A stretch of DNA of 64,000 nt. Origin: Polytrichum commune (taxonomy: Eukaryota > Streptophyta > Polytrichopsida > Polytrichales > Polytrichaceae). The position numbers and the translations under genes are program-made. The notes under the pieces were generated by a model. It searched no databases and was not told the origin of the DNA. It saw only the letters and a list, made by a program, of their open reading frames with translations. Each line of letters opens with the position of its first letter. Position 1 is the stretch's first letter. This document shows positions 10,651 through 19,346 of the stretch, one piece after another. The stretch spans positions 37,019,081-37,083,080 of the forward strand of contig OX485809.1 of the NCBI GenBank assembly GCA_950295325.1, in the 5' to 3' direction.

Positions 10651-11702
10651 TTATTGGCCCACCTCATACTCCACTTCGCGTCTTCCGGCATTGATTTGCA
10701 CTCCGTAGCACCTTCGGGCTTTCTCCACCAACAACTTGGTCATCTCCAAGACTTGTTTACCATCCTTGGCCAAGTCCTCATCATCTTGGTTGAACTCTAG
10801 TGTTGAATGTGCCCCCTCGAGAACTAGGTTAATAGGTTGGAGCGCATCCACTCCATAAGCCACCATCAAAGACAACCCCTTGGTCGCCAAGTGCGTGGCT
10901 ACATAACAACTAAACTCCGCTCGACCCACATAGTCCGCCCAATCTCCTTGGTCCACCCCCACCAAGTTCTTCAAGTATTGCTTCAAGACTCCATTCACAC
11001 GCTTTGTTTTCCCATCCATTTGGGAATGTAAGGCCGTGCTAAGCCTTAGTTTCAATACAACCTCCTTAGAGAAATGCATTGGAAATGCACTTGTGAACTT
11101 TGGATCTTGATCCCACACAATCACTCTTGGCAACTCGTGGTGCCTCAACCATCCTTTGAGAAAAGGCTATGCGGTCTCCAACGCGGTCGCGATTCCCACA
11201 ATCGGCACCATGTGTGCCAACTTGGCAAACCGCTCTACCATCAACAAGATGGCATCATACCCATGTGACTCCGGCAAACTTGTGATCAAGTCCATGCACA
11301 TACTATGCCATGGCGCCGACGGGATAGGCACGGTTGCAAGAAACCGCCTTGCTTTTGGTAAGAGGCTCGGTTCACTTGGCATTTTATTCACGCCTTCACA
11401 AAGTGGGCTATATCTTGCTTTATGCACCGCCAATGGTACCTCCATGACACCATTCTATGGCGGTTTTTTCTTTCTCCTCTAAGGCCGGCAATAGGACTAT
11501 CAAATTCCTCCTTCAAAACCGATAGCCTCAACTTGCCTTGTGGCACATACACCCAACTTTGCTTGCACTTGAACAATCCGTCCACCAACTTAACCTCTTT
11601 GAGCACCTTGCTCTTGCGAAGTTCACCTAAAAGTTTTTGTGCTTTTGGGGTAGTTAATTTACCCCTCCCGTATCTTGCATCACAAGTTTCCTTCGCCGGC
11701 AC
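10651..11702 (-). pseudogene. Integrase and zinc-binding region remnant
   Basis: Minus-strand reading frames, offset by frameshifts, give integrase landmarks. Near 11388-11702 there is a segment with KLRLSVLKEEFDSP, matching the H2C2 zinc-binding area before the core. At 11167-11445 there is a segment with SMCMDLITSLP, corresponding to the first catalytic aspartate region. At 10651-11148 there is VIVWDQDPKFTSAF (usually SDRDxxFTS), DGKTKRVNGVLKQYL (usually DGQTERVN) and a C-terminal region. The catalytic region is altered and broken, so no active integrase is expected. Confidence 0.8.
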
Positions 11703-11997
11703 ACATTAGCCACAAGGTTTGGATGGTTCTCATTGCTTGGAACTCATCCGGTCTACTTCGCGCATCCGGCACCACATTTCCACGGTCCGGTTTGTGGATC
11801 AAATCCACCTTCATAAGCGCCAAACTATCATGCCACCGCAATGACTTGGCGCTCACTTGCGCTTGAATGTCAAAATTCTTTTAGGACACATTGTCCATGT
11901 AGACCTTTGCTTTGTGCAACCCCAAATAGTGTCGCCACATCTTCAAGCAATGCACTACGACAAAGAAGTTCTTTGTCATGAGTTGGTTGTCTTCTTT

Positions 11998-12682
11998 GAC
12001 AACCATCGAGCTTCATGCTCCCATATGCAATGGCCATCCATCTTACATCAACAATCCGCCATTGGCAAAGTTAATCAACCCCGTATGCACCTCAAAAGGT
12101 TTGTCAAGCTCCGCGAACTTGAGCACGGGCGTCTAAGAACACTTGCTCTCAAGCTCCCTAAAGACTTGGTGGCAAGGCTCATCCCACTCTTGGGATAGCC
12201 ATTTCTTTCACAAGTCGGATAAGGTCGGATAACCATCAAGCTTAACGCTCTCATATGCAATGGCCATCCATCTTACATTAACCATCCGCCAATGGCAAAG
12301 TCACTCGCCACCCCGTATTCACCTCAAAAGGTTTGTCAAGCTCCGCGAACTTGAACACGGGTGGCAAAGACAACTTTGTATTAAGCTCCCCAAAGACTTT
12401 GGGGGCAAGGCTCATCCCACTCTTAAGATAGCCATTTCTTGCACAAGCCGTACAAGGTTCGACAACCATGGAGCTTAATGCTCCCATAAGCAATGGTCAT
12501 CCATCTTGGACCAACATCCGCCGATGGTAAAGTCCTTCGCCTCCATGTGCATCTCAAAATGCTTGTGAAAGCTCGGGAACTTAACCACATCTTGTGAAGG
12601 AAACTTGCTCTTGAACTCCCCAAAGGCTTGGTGACAAGGCTCATCCCACTCTTGGGATAGCCATTTTTCCAACAAGTTGACT
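11998..12682 (-). repeat. RNase H-coding segment repeated three times in tandem
   Basis: Units of about 220-235 bp at roughly 11998-12230, 12231-12461 and 12462-12682. Each carries, in order, an ACCATC/ACCATGGAGCTTAA-like start, ATATGCAATGGCCATCCATC, ATCCGCCAATGG, CTCAAAAGGTTTGTCAAGCT and AAGGCTCATCCCACTCTT. On the minus strand each unit encodes part of the RT/RNase H junction. Family A copy 2 has two such units (about 54310-54770). Confidence 0.85.
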
Positions 12683-13146
12683 AAGGTCCTAGCAACCTTA
12701 GAAACACCTCGAATGAAGTGGTGGTAGTAGTTGGCTAGGCCAACAAATGACCTTAGCCCTTCTCTTGAGTCAAGGGCCAATTCTCCTCTTGGATTGCCTT
12801 GACATTTGTCATGTTCATCCACCAACTTCCTTTGTCATCACATACCTCAAGAACTCAACCTCTCGTTGAGCAAGTTTTTTTTTTTTTTTTTTTTTTTTTT
12901 TCCACTCGTTGGCGGTAACATTTTGGACAACACATTGGTGAATACATCCTTGTACCTCACCAACATCCCACCAATATGGTTTTGGGGAGGCCTATCTTTC
13001 CTAGCCTCCCCATGAGTTCCTTGGAGTTGCTCCAATTGAACCACGACCATTATTATTATGTTCTTCCGTTTATTCATTTGGTCCATTAAGACCAAATTCG
13101 AGTTGGTTCCTCCTACCATAGGAGTCCTTGTCAATTTGTAGTGCAA
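12475..13146 (-). pseudogene. Reverse transcriptase / RNase H remnant
   Basis: At 12847-13146 the minus strand encodes VRYKDVFTNVLSKMLPP, the start of a Ty3 RT. At 12475-12825 it encodes GLRSFVGLANYYHHFIRG and WDEPCHQAFGEFKSKF, the RT thumb and the RNase H junction. The palm with the YxDD motif, expected between these, is absent. The break coincides with the T-run at 12877-12900. Several stops and shifts are present. Confidence 0.8.
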
Positions 13147-13397
13147 TTCTTTGCCATCAAGACATCACAAATGCACCGCAAGCTCACCGGCTTGCACCTC
13201 ACATCTATCATGTGAGTTCCAAAGAAGGTAGCCTTCACAATGACATGCATTTCATCTATTTCACATGGTGTGAAATTTTGACAAAAATCCAATGTCCCAC
13301 ATTGAAAAGTTACATGCATCGCGGCCTCCTTTGTTTCATGCGGTTCGCCCTTTCCAAACCGCACCTTGGTGGGCTTGCCCGCTCTATCAATCGGCAA
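13131..13397 (-). pseudogene. Protease-region remnant
   Basis: A minus-strand frame of 88 codons with a pattern of short strands (VTFQCGTLDFCQNF, MHVIVKATFFGTHMIDV). It lies between the Gag remnant and the RT start, where Ty3 elements encode the aspartic protease. No clear D-S/T-G triad is left, so this rests mostly on position. Confidence 0.45.
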
Positions 13398-13950
13398 GCC
13401 CCAACTCCCTTGCGAGTTTTGGGCTCAAGAAGGAATGGTAGCCTCTTTATCAACCCATGAGACATTTGTCCCATTCATTTGAGCCTCAAAGTACAAAAGA
13501 CTTGGCCTCGGCTTAAGGCTACTAGCCTTGGCCACAATGCCATCGTCTTACATTCGGTCCGCGGCATAAGTATTATTTGGCGTGGTACCTATCTCCCCTC
13601 AACGTCCATTGTTGTAAGGCACCACCAAATTTCTTATTGGGGTCATCGGCCTTAATGCTCGTTGCAATTTTGATGATCCCCGCCACAACCTTAATAAACT
13701 TTTGGAAATTTGAACTTGGTATTCACCACCCGCTTTTGAAACCCCACCTAAAACGATGTACTTCTTAGAAAACTCGTTCATGTAAGATGCACAATTCATT
13801 TGGGTGTGAAATTCGCGCATATACGCCTTAAGAGGCCCGCACGCCTCATTTCCACCAAATTCATTCCAACATCAATACCTTCCAAGCATTTCGAATTGGA
13901 ATTTCAATCCAACATTAATGCCCTCCAAGGTTTTGGGTGCATTCGGCATT

Positions 13951-14172
13951 CTAGGCCCCAAATGCTTTTTTGAGGTGTGCGGGAGCCCTTTCAAAGGACT
14001 CCACCAATTTCCTTACCGAATCCACCATCATGCCCACCATTGTCATTAGAACCAATGGTATGGTCAAATTCCCTTTACACATGATCTTTGTTCCAATTTG
14101 AGCCTCACAACCTTTTGGAAACCCCGGGCCAACCATAATAACCCTCACGTTTGATAGCCATGTCTCCCTCAA
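13951..14172 (-). pseudogene. Gag N-terminal remnant
   Basis: Minus-strand coding sequence starting about 40 bp after the primer-binding site. It contains VGPGFPKGCEAQIGTK and a hydrophobic MTMVGMMVD stretch. The homologous part of copy 2 (61784-62061) gives a similar peptide in two frames, which supports a shared coding origin. Frame breaks prevent a full Gag. Confidence 0.6.
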
Positions 14173-14198
14173 AGTGCTAGCTCAAATATTGGAACCCT

Positions 14199-14210
14199 GC
14201 TCTAATACCA
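14199..14210 (-). promoter_or_regulatory. Primer-binding site, initiator-Met tRNA type
   Basis: On the minus strand, two bases after the LTR, the sequence reads TGGTATTAGAGC. This matches the plant initiator methionine tRNA 3' end except for one base (TGGTATCAGAGC in copy 2). Confidence 0.85.
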
Positions 14211-14212
14211 AG

Positions 14213-15184
14213 TGTCGCAACCCTTGCTAACCCGCTTAGCAATCTTGCCAATTTTCAATTCTAGCAAAGGTTACGAGCGCTAACCATTCGCATTCCGCCA
14301 TGCTAATGGTTAGCTCCTCCTACCCCGGACCTTATAGTTCATAGGAGGGAACCAACCCTCCTACTTTGCTTTAGGGACTCACCCCTTAATCGGTAACCCA
14401 TTCCTAGATGTGGACTTCCATCCATGGAAGTCCAATCCCATGTTGATCATCGCATTGCCGGAGCAACACTACAACAACCCGAACCATACTAGGCAACTAT
14501 GGCCTCACATTGGGCCAATGCCCATGGAGGCCGTGCCGTTCGGCCTCGGGTGGGTGAGGCCACACCACCTCACCCATATAAGCCTCTAGGACTCTACACG
14601 GGGCCCCTACCCCACCGTCAACCAACCTCTTGTCTCTCTACCAAGAGTTGGGGCCAAGTGGACACTTTCCCTTAGCCGCTGGGCCTAGAAGCCCCCAGCA
14701 ACTTCAGACCATCATAACTTCCTTGTATGATGTCTGATCATAACAACCAACCACTCCATCTCCATCTACGCTTCACGTAGATGCCGATGGACTCCTCACT
14801 TGCCCCATTCGGGCAAGTCTTGAGGAAGTTATGCCTGTTTGAAGCTTGGCAGTCCCGGGAATCACTCCCAGGCACTGCTGTACCAGGGCGCTGTCCCGGG
14901 ACAGCGCCCCACTCAAATGGCCATAACTCCTAGCTCACACCTCTGATTGAGGTGTTCTTGAGCATTCTAGAATCACCACGCCATGAGCTACGCATAGCTC
15001 ATGGCCTTACCCTTGTGCCTCCTAGTCTCCGTGGGTGGGAGGCGTTCCCAACGCCTAGGGCCCTCGCCCACACTAGGATCACTTGGGCCCTCTCACCAAC
15101 GGCGCCACAAGTCCCGGGTGTCACTCCGGGGTCCCCCTTGTGCCCATGGTGTTTCGGGCACTCCTCATGGAGAGGTGCGCGACA
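14213..15184 (-). repeat. Family A copy 1, 5' LTR (right in window)
   Basis: 972 bp, TGTCGCAACC to GTGCGCGACA; upstream LTR of the minus-strand element. Antisense to its own transcription, it carries an open frame from 14952 that runs straight into exon 3 of the split gene. Confidence 0.93.
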
Positions 15185-15189
15185 CACGG
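15185..15189. repeat. Target-site duplication CACGG (right)
   Basis: Exact repeat of 8398-8402. Confidence 0.9.
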
Positions 15190-16334
15190 GGTCGTCGGCG
15201 GGGACAACCCAAGATGTCCTCCCCGCGAGAACGTCTGGAGCGGAGGCATTCGGCACTCCCGGGGGATGCTCGACATCCATGTCGCCCAGGCCAGTCGTGG
15301 TTCCCAAGATGGAGAACCTCAACCTTCTGGACCAACGGTCCCGACCGACGTTGGACCAGTACCGCAACACGAGGCGGAGGATGAAGAAGACCCCTTACGT
15401 GGAGCTGCCTCCGGGGGCAATCATCGAGGTCTCCGATGAGGACGAGGGCGACATGGAGATCATGGTCGAGCTGGGGGTAGACTTTGACAAAAACAAGAGG
15501 GTCAAAGAGGAGGCGTTGTCCGTCGCCGAGCTTAACGCCAAGCTCGAGCAAAAGATGAAGGAGGACATGGCGAAGGCGGTAGAGGAGAATGCCAAGAAAA
15601 TGTTTGCAATTCAGGAGGAGCTGAGGCAGTCAAACGAGAAGACGGACGCCATCCTCGCCATGCTCCAGCGTATGCAGAGCTTCTCGGCGTCCCCCCAGCC
15701 GGCCTACCCCTTCCCTGGAGGATACCCCTCCCAATCCCCTCCACCGGGCATGTTCACCGGAGGGCCTTCCCGCCAGCAGGCGCCCCACCCGACGCCTGTT
15801 GGCACTCCTCCGCCACCAGAGGTTCCCTCGACCACCTCCCACGATGCTGTGGCGGCGGCCATCCAGGAGGACGAGGATTTACGAACGCGCGTTCGTGAAT
15901 CTTCAGGTCCTCCAGTCCTCACCCCTCCCCCTTCAAGGGTAGGACTGCCCTCATACACCGATACGTCGTCTTTCACCGTCGTCCCCAGGGTAGTAGACAG
16001 ACATGGCGATGACTCTGCGCGACACACTGACATGGTCATTGTGGAGGACACGCAGGGGAGCCCCAATGACGCACCAGGGGTGCATGGGATGGACGTGGAA
16101 GAAACCCATGCGGCGTGGATGGAGGATGTCAGGATGGACGCGCTCGACCTGGGCGCCGAGGAAGAAGACGCGCTGCGCATCCAGGCGACACAGGCGTCTC
16201 AACCGGAGCGTGAGGCAGAGGCCATGGAGACAGAGGCGGCTGCAGCTGTGGAGGTTACGAACGCGCGTTCGTTAATCGTTGAGGAGGGACCTGCTGCTCG
16301 GTCCAGCGCCGCTGCCCCTCCCCCCGATGACGAG
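15190..16334 (+). CDS. Exon 3, 3' part: coiled-coil and disordered tail
   Basis: The frame continues exactly from 8402. The first part is a G/S/T-rich linker. Then follow KMENLNLLDQRSRPTLDQYR and a basic-to-acidic stretch. About residues 1080-1138 form a probable coiled coil (heptad-like pattern around AKLEQKMKEDMAKAVEENAK and later AILAMLQRM). After that the sequence is P/Q/S-rich and then acidic. Two palindromes are read in frame: 15878-15899, giving DLRTRVRE, and 16254-16275, giving VTNARSLI. The exon ends DDE before the donor GTAACT. The coding-like composition and open frame after the insertion suggest little decay besides the insertion. Confidence 0.65.
15878..15899. repeat. Palindrome inside exon 3 (first)
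   Basis: TTTACGAACG, CG, CGTTCGTGAA; translated in frame as LRTRVRE without a stop. Confidence 0.85.
16254..16275. repeat. Palindrome inside exon 3 (second)
   Basis: GTTACGAACG, CG, CGTTCGTTAA; translated as VTNARSLI without a stop in the gene frame. Confidence 0.8.
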
Positions 16335-16424
16335 GTAACTCTCCTATGAGAATACCATTTTTTTACGAACGCGCGTTCGTAACCTCTCTAACATCGCGAT
16401 GTTTTTCTCTTCATCAACATCCAG
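16335..16424 (+). other. Intron 3 with one palindrome
   Basis: 90-bp phase-0 intron, donor GTAACT, acceptor CAACATCCAG. The palindrome is at 16362-16383. Without splicing the frame would stop after two or three codons. Confidence 0.65.
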
Positions 16425-16502
16425 TGGCCTTGCGAGAGCCCTCTTCAGCGGTCCCCCTTAGGGCCGAACAGTTTTGTAGGACACGGCATCATTTTGCCTT
16501 AG
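16425..16502 (+). CDS. Exon 4, last 25 codons and stop
   Basis: Short terminal exon beginning WPCESPLQRSP and ending at TAG. Its DNA aligns with about 185-275 of the diverged copy at the window start, which supports the exon being part of the repeated unit. Confidence 0.5.
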   Translation, partial: WPCESPLQRSPLGPNSFVGHGIILP

Positions 16503-16664
16503 GAAAATGTGATAGACTATCACGTGAGAAATGTAAATATTCAACGGATTAATATATGAGCCTATGTTATTTGCATCGCGTTGCTTCAAATTCTCTGCCC
16601 TCGACCCCTTCTTGTATGTTGTATATGTTGATGAGATTATGTTCATTCTTGCATACCCACCTCA

Positions 16665-16820
16665 TTCGCGAACGCTCGTTCGTGAAAGGCTGCGACCCAC
16701 TGTCCACCTCATTCGCGAACGACCGCTCGTAAATGTACGTGTAGCCGCGCTCACGAACGAGCGCTCGTAAATGATGCGCACCGCCCCCGCAGCCTTCATT
16801 CACGAACGCTCGTTCGCAAG
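16665..16820. repeat. Palindrome array 3 (4 divergent copies)
   Basis: Copies at 16665-16686, 16712-16733, 16750-16771 and 16799-16820, 38-49 bp apart. The arms are more divergent than elsewhere: the left arms read TTCGCGAACG, TTCGCGAACG, CTCACGAACG and TTCACGAACG. They lie between the end of the ParB-like gene and the FCP1-like exon. Confidence 0.8.
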
Positions 16821-16952
16821 TGTGCCCTTGAGCACATTTTCCTTGCACTCTCCTCACTTCCTCGTCTTTCCCCATAATGCACCGTCTTCATTTTCTACGC
16901 AAAGTTTCATTATTGGATCATAGAATTAAACTAGTCGAGTTGTTCATCACAG

Positions 16953-17720
16953 GACCCCCCGGAGATAGGTCGCAACCCCTTGACCAGTGGACCTCCCACC
17001 CGGCACAAACCTTTCATCGTTTTTGACCTCAACGGGGTGTTGTGTCACACCCAACACATCCCAAGGGTCCCCACGCGTCCCTTCCGTCACCTCGACGAAA
17101 GGGACTACGACGGCGAGCTCGACACCCTCATTAACCGCAAGGTTGTCCGCGCCCGTCCCGGCTTGCGTGACTTCCTTCGCGAAGTGGTCGAGTTCGCTCA
17201 CGTCATTGTGTGGAGCTCCATGGTCATGGAGAACACGGAGCCCATCGTGCACTTCTTGTTCCGTGATCTCCCGAGCCCTTGCCTCGTCCTCGGCCAAGAG
17301 GACTGCGACGAGCTGCTCGACGAGAAAGGTCAACCGGTGCCCAAGTTTGGCGGTCGGGGCGGAGGACAACAGTTCCTCAAGGTCCTCCGCTCGAGACTCT
17401 GGCGAGGCGTCTCCCGTCTGCAAGGGACGCCGCACGGGTGGTGGCCGACTCCAGAGAACACCGTCCTCATCGACGACAGCCCCACCAAGAGCGTCTTGAA
17501 CCCCCCGGGCAACGTCATCTTCCCGGACACTTGGACCGGCGATATGCAAGACACATTTTTGGTCGATAGGCTAGCCCCCTACCTTAGAAGGCTCGTGCTC
17601 CACGCCGGTAGCATACCATTTTTTGTTAGGTCCAACCCCTTCGGCAATGCGGCGCTAAGCCCCCGCGATAATGTATTCAAGAGCATCATGAGGCTCGCCA
17701 AACTCAATAAATTGATTTGA
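16953..17720 (+). CDS. FCP1-like HAD-family phosphatase, terminal exon
   Basis: The open frame follows a CATCACAG acceptor at 16952 and ends in TGA at 17720. The first 20 codons have no ATG, so the start must be in an upstream exon that I could not place. Motif I of the HAD fold reads VFDLNGVLCH, with D-x-N in place of the usual D-x-D. Motif II is VWSSM, and the last motif is LIDDSPTKSV. Spacing and length (about 255 residues) fit the FCP1 homology domain of CTD phosphatase-like proteins. Loss of the second motif-I aspartate, which acts as general acid/base in active members, makes phosphatase activity doubtful. It is GC-rich, and palindrome array 3 lies just upstream. It is absent from the corresponding place in the copy at 1-520. 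Confidence 0.75.
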   Translation, partial: DPPEIGRNPLTSGPPTRHKPFIVFDLNGVLCHTQHIPRVPTRPFRHLDERDYDGELDTLINRKVVRARPGLRDFLREVVEFAHVIVWSSMVMENTEPIVHFLFRDLPSPCLVLGQEDCDELLDEKGQPVPKFGGRGGGQQFLKVLRSRLWRGVSRLQGTPHGWWPTPENTVLIDDSPTKSVLNPPGNVIFPDTWTGDMQDTFLVDRLAPYLRRLVLHAGSIPFFVRSNPFGNAALSPRDNVFKSIMRLAKLNKLI

Positions 17721-17832
17721 AATTCCTCCATGTCTTTGCTTTGTTTCATGTGGTTCACATTTACTAATGCTTGCTTCGTTTTTGGATGTCTTTTGTTGTT
17801 GTGATTGTTGTTGTGTTTATTCTTGACCATAG

Positions 17833-18830
17833 TCTGCCCCCATATGCGACGCCCCTGTGGTCGATGGCCCTTCCCGTCCCCTCTCGCCCCCTGCCTCCCC
17901 TTCCCGCGACGTCACGGACTTCCAAATGCCATCCCTCTACCAGTTCTCGGCGGTGGATGCGGCCTCGGCCGTGGATTACTCCCGCGACATCGGCATCGAC
18001 GACGGCGTCGTCAACAGCCCGCCCCCCGCACTTGTCGCCCACGCCTACGCCCCGTCGCCCTCCCCCCTCTCCAAGGAGAAACGGACGCTCGTTCGTTTGG
18101 GGCACCTCTCGCCCTCTAAGGACGACGCCGTCGCTCGTCGCGGGCCGAGCCGGCGTCTCCGCATGGAAGGCCCCCGTTGCCACACCTCCCCCGCCGACTC
18201 CGTTCCTCCCCCCGCAACGTCCTCCGCCATCGTGAGCCCCCCACGCCTCGACTCCCCCCCGCCACTCACCAATACAATAGTTCCATCGGCTCCGGATGCT
18301 CCCGTCGACGCCCCCCTCGTTCCCACCGTTCCCCGCATGGACGTCCCCAAAGCCAAGGTGCCCTCCTCAACCCTAAACCCCTTTCCCGCTTTTGCTTCCC
18401 TTGTCTTCCGTTTGCGTGCCGTTCTCTTTACGAGCGCCCATCCCAAACCGCCCTCATTATTTTCCCCACTCCATTCCTATTCTTATCTTCCTATGACGTT
18501 GTTTCGCAGGTGGCTACCCGCTCGCTTGGTGCCCGGCCCTCCTCCACGTCCTCCTTGGATAGGCACGCCCTCAAGGCCGCATCTTCCGAGTCCGATCGTT
18601 GTCTGGCCCTCCGGAGAAACGCAAAACGTTCCCTTTCGCAAACACCCTCGCATTCTACTTATAATACCACCTCTTACAATTCGGGAGCGCGTCCTGAAAC
18701 ATGCAAGAACGACACATATTCCTGTCCAGGCAACACGCAAGGATACAGTCGTGGGCCTGAGATTTTTAGAGCCATGGAGGCCGCCAAAAAAAAGGGCTTA
18801 GCCGCCAAAAAAAATAGTGGGTCGGACTAG
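17833..18830 (+). CDS. Proline/serine-rich protein, two exons, no recognised family
   Basis: Predicted exons are 17833-18357 and 18510-18830, joined in phase 0 across a 152-bp GT-AG intron (acceptor GTTTCGCAG). Exon A follows an ACCATAG acceptor and reads SAPICDAPVVDGPSRP. It is rich in P and S, with one structured-looking patch, MPSLYQFSAVDAASAVDYSR. Exon B reads VATRSLGARPSSTSS and ends in a lysine/alanine-rich tail AMEAAKKKGLAAKK before TAG. No start codon is visible in exon A, so an upstream exon or another gene may supply it. It is probably disordered. A degenerate palindrome core is read in frame near 18079-18099. Two other frames stay open through parts of this region because it is GC-rich. 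Confidence 0.4.
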
Positions 18831-19343
18831 TGTGACGTCTAGAAGCGTACTAGTGGGACGGACTCCCTAAATGGGCTTAGGTGTAGAACATATTTAAGTG
18901 CTTACTTTCTATGCTATTCCAAGTTACTCAAGACATTGATGGTATTTCCATTATAATTGTATTTCAATCCCAATTAATTCATTCAACTTCCATTCATTCT
19001 TCGCACCTTCCATTCCATTCATAACGAGTTGTGATTTCATATGCAACTATTTTCATGTATGCCTCACATTTTTGTTCACTTCCATGCCTTTATGTATAAT
19101 AATAGTAGCATACCATTATACATATGGGATTTTTAGTCGTCATTACTGGTCCAATTTTGAAAGGTGCATCCTTATATAGTCTCATAATCAACAAAAAGTC
19201 TCCAAATACCGAATATAGTGTTAACTGTGAAAACTTTTCTTCTAAGTAGGTGGTTGAAAACGTCTGCAAACTTTCACATTGCCAGATTGTTGAAGTAGTG
19301 AATGAATCTTGAGCCTTTGAACGCATGTGTGCAAATTGTACAG
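18831..19343. other. Intergenic, nothing recognised
   Basis: AT-rich sequence with TTCATTC-like short repeats; no coding or element signature. Confidence 0.6.
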
Positions 19344-19346
19344 GTT

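Larger units (their letters stand above)
8403..15184 (-). mobile_element. Ty3/gypsy-type LTR retrotransposon, family A, copy 1 (non-autonomous)
   Basis: A 6782-bp element transcribed on the minus strand. It has 972-bp LTRs at each end, TG..CA termini (TGTCGC..GCGACA), a CACGG target duplication, a primer-binding site and a purine tract in the expected places. The gene order on the minus strand is Gag, protease, RT, RNase H, integrase, which fits Ty3/gypsy. All coding regions are broken by stops and frameshifts, and the catalytic core of RT is missing around the T-run at 12877-12900. By eye the LTRs differ at one base (G8644 against A14454), so insertion was recent. The element must have used proteins supplied by another copy. 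It splits exon 3 of the ParB-like gene. Confidence 0.93.
5230..16502 (+). pseudogene. ParB-like / degenerate methyltransferase fusion gene, split by an LTR element
   Basis: Four coding exons are predicted: 5230-6525, 6647-7972, 8114-8402 joined to 15190-16334, and 16425-16502. All three introns are GT-AG, short (90-141 bp) and in phase 0. With the 8403-15189 insertion set aside, the reading frame is continuous for 1377 codons (432, 442, 478 and 25 from the four exons). Visible elements are a ParB/DGQHR-type DGQHS motif at residues 339-343, a basic disordered linker near 166-217, a possible amino-methyltransferase relic spanning about 690-880, and a coiled-coil stretch near 1080-1138. I recognise no named plant family. 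Fusion of a ParB-like N-terminus to a DNA methyltransferase is known in bacteria and phages. The retrotransposon in exon 3 should destroy this copy. Function is unknown. An alternative reading is that the gene belongs to an undescribed mobile element. Confidence 0.55.

Noticed and set aside
12877-12900. T-run as a poly(A) tail of a processed insertion
   Set aside because: It lies inside the RT region at a deletion point, without duplication or flanking gene sequence; more likely a deletion scar or an assembly-prone run.
18177-18509. Continuous frame joining upstream sequence to exon B of the proline-rich gene
   Set aside because: A clear acceptor at 18509 and a phase-0 donor at 18357 explain the region better.
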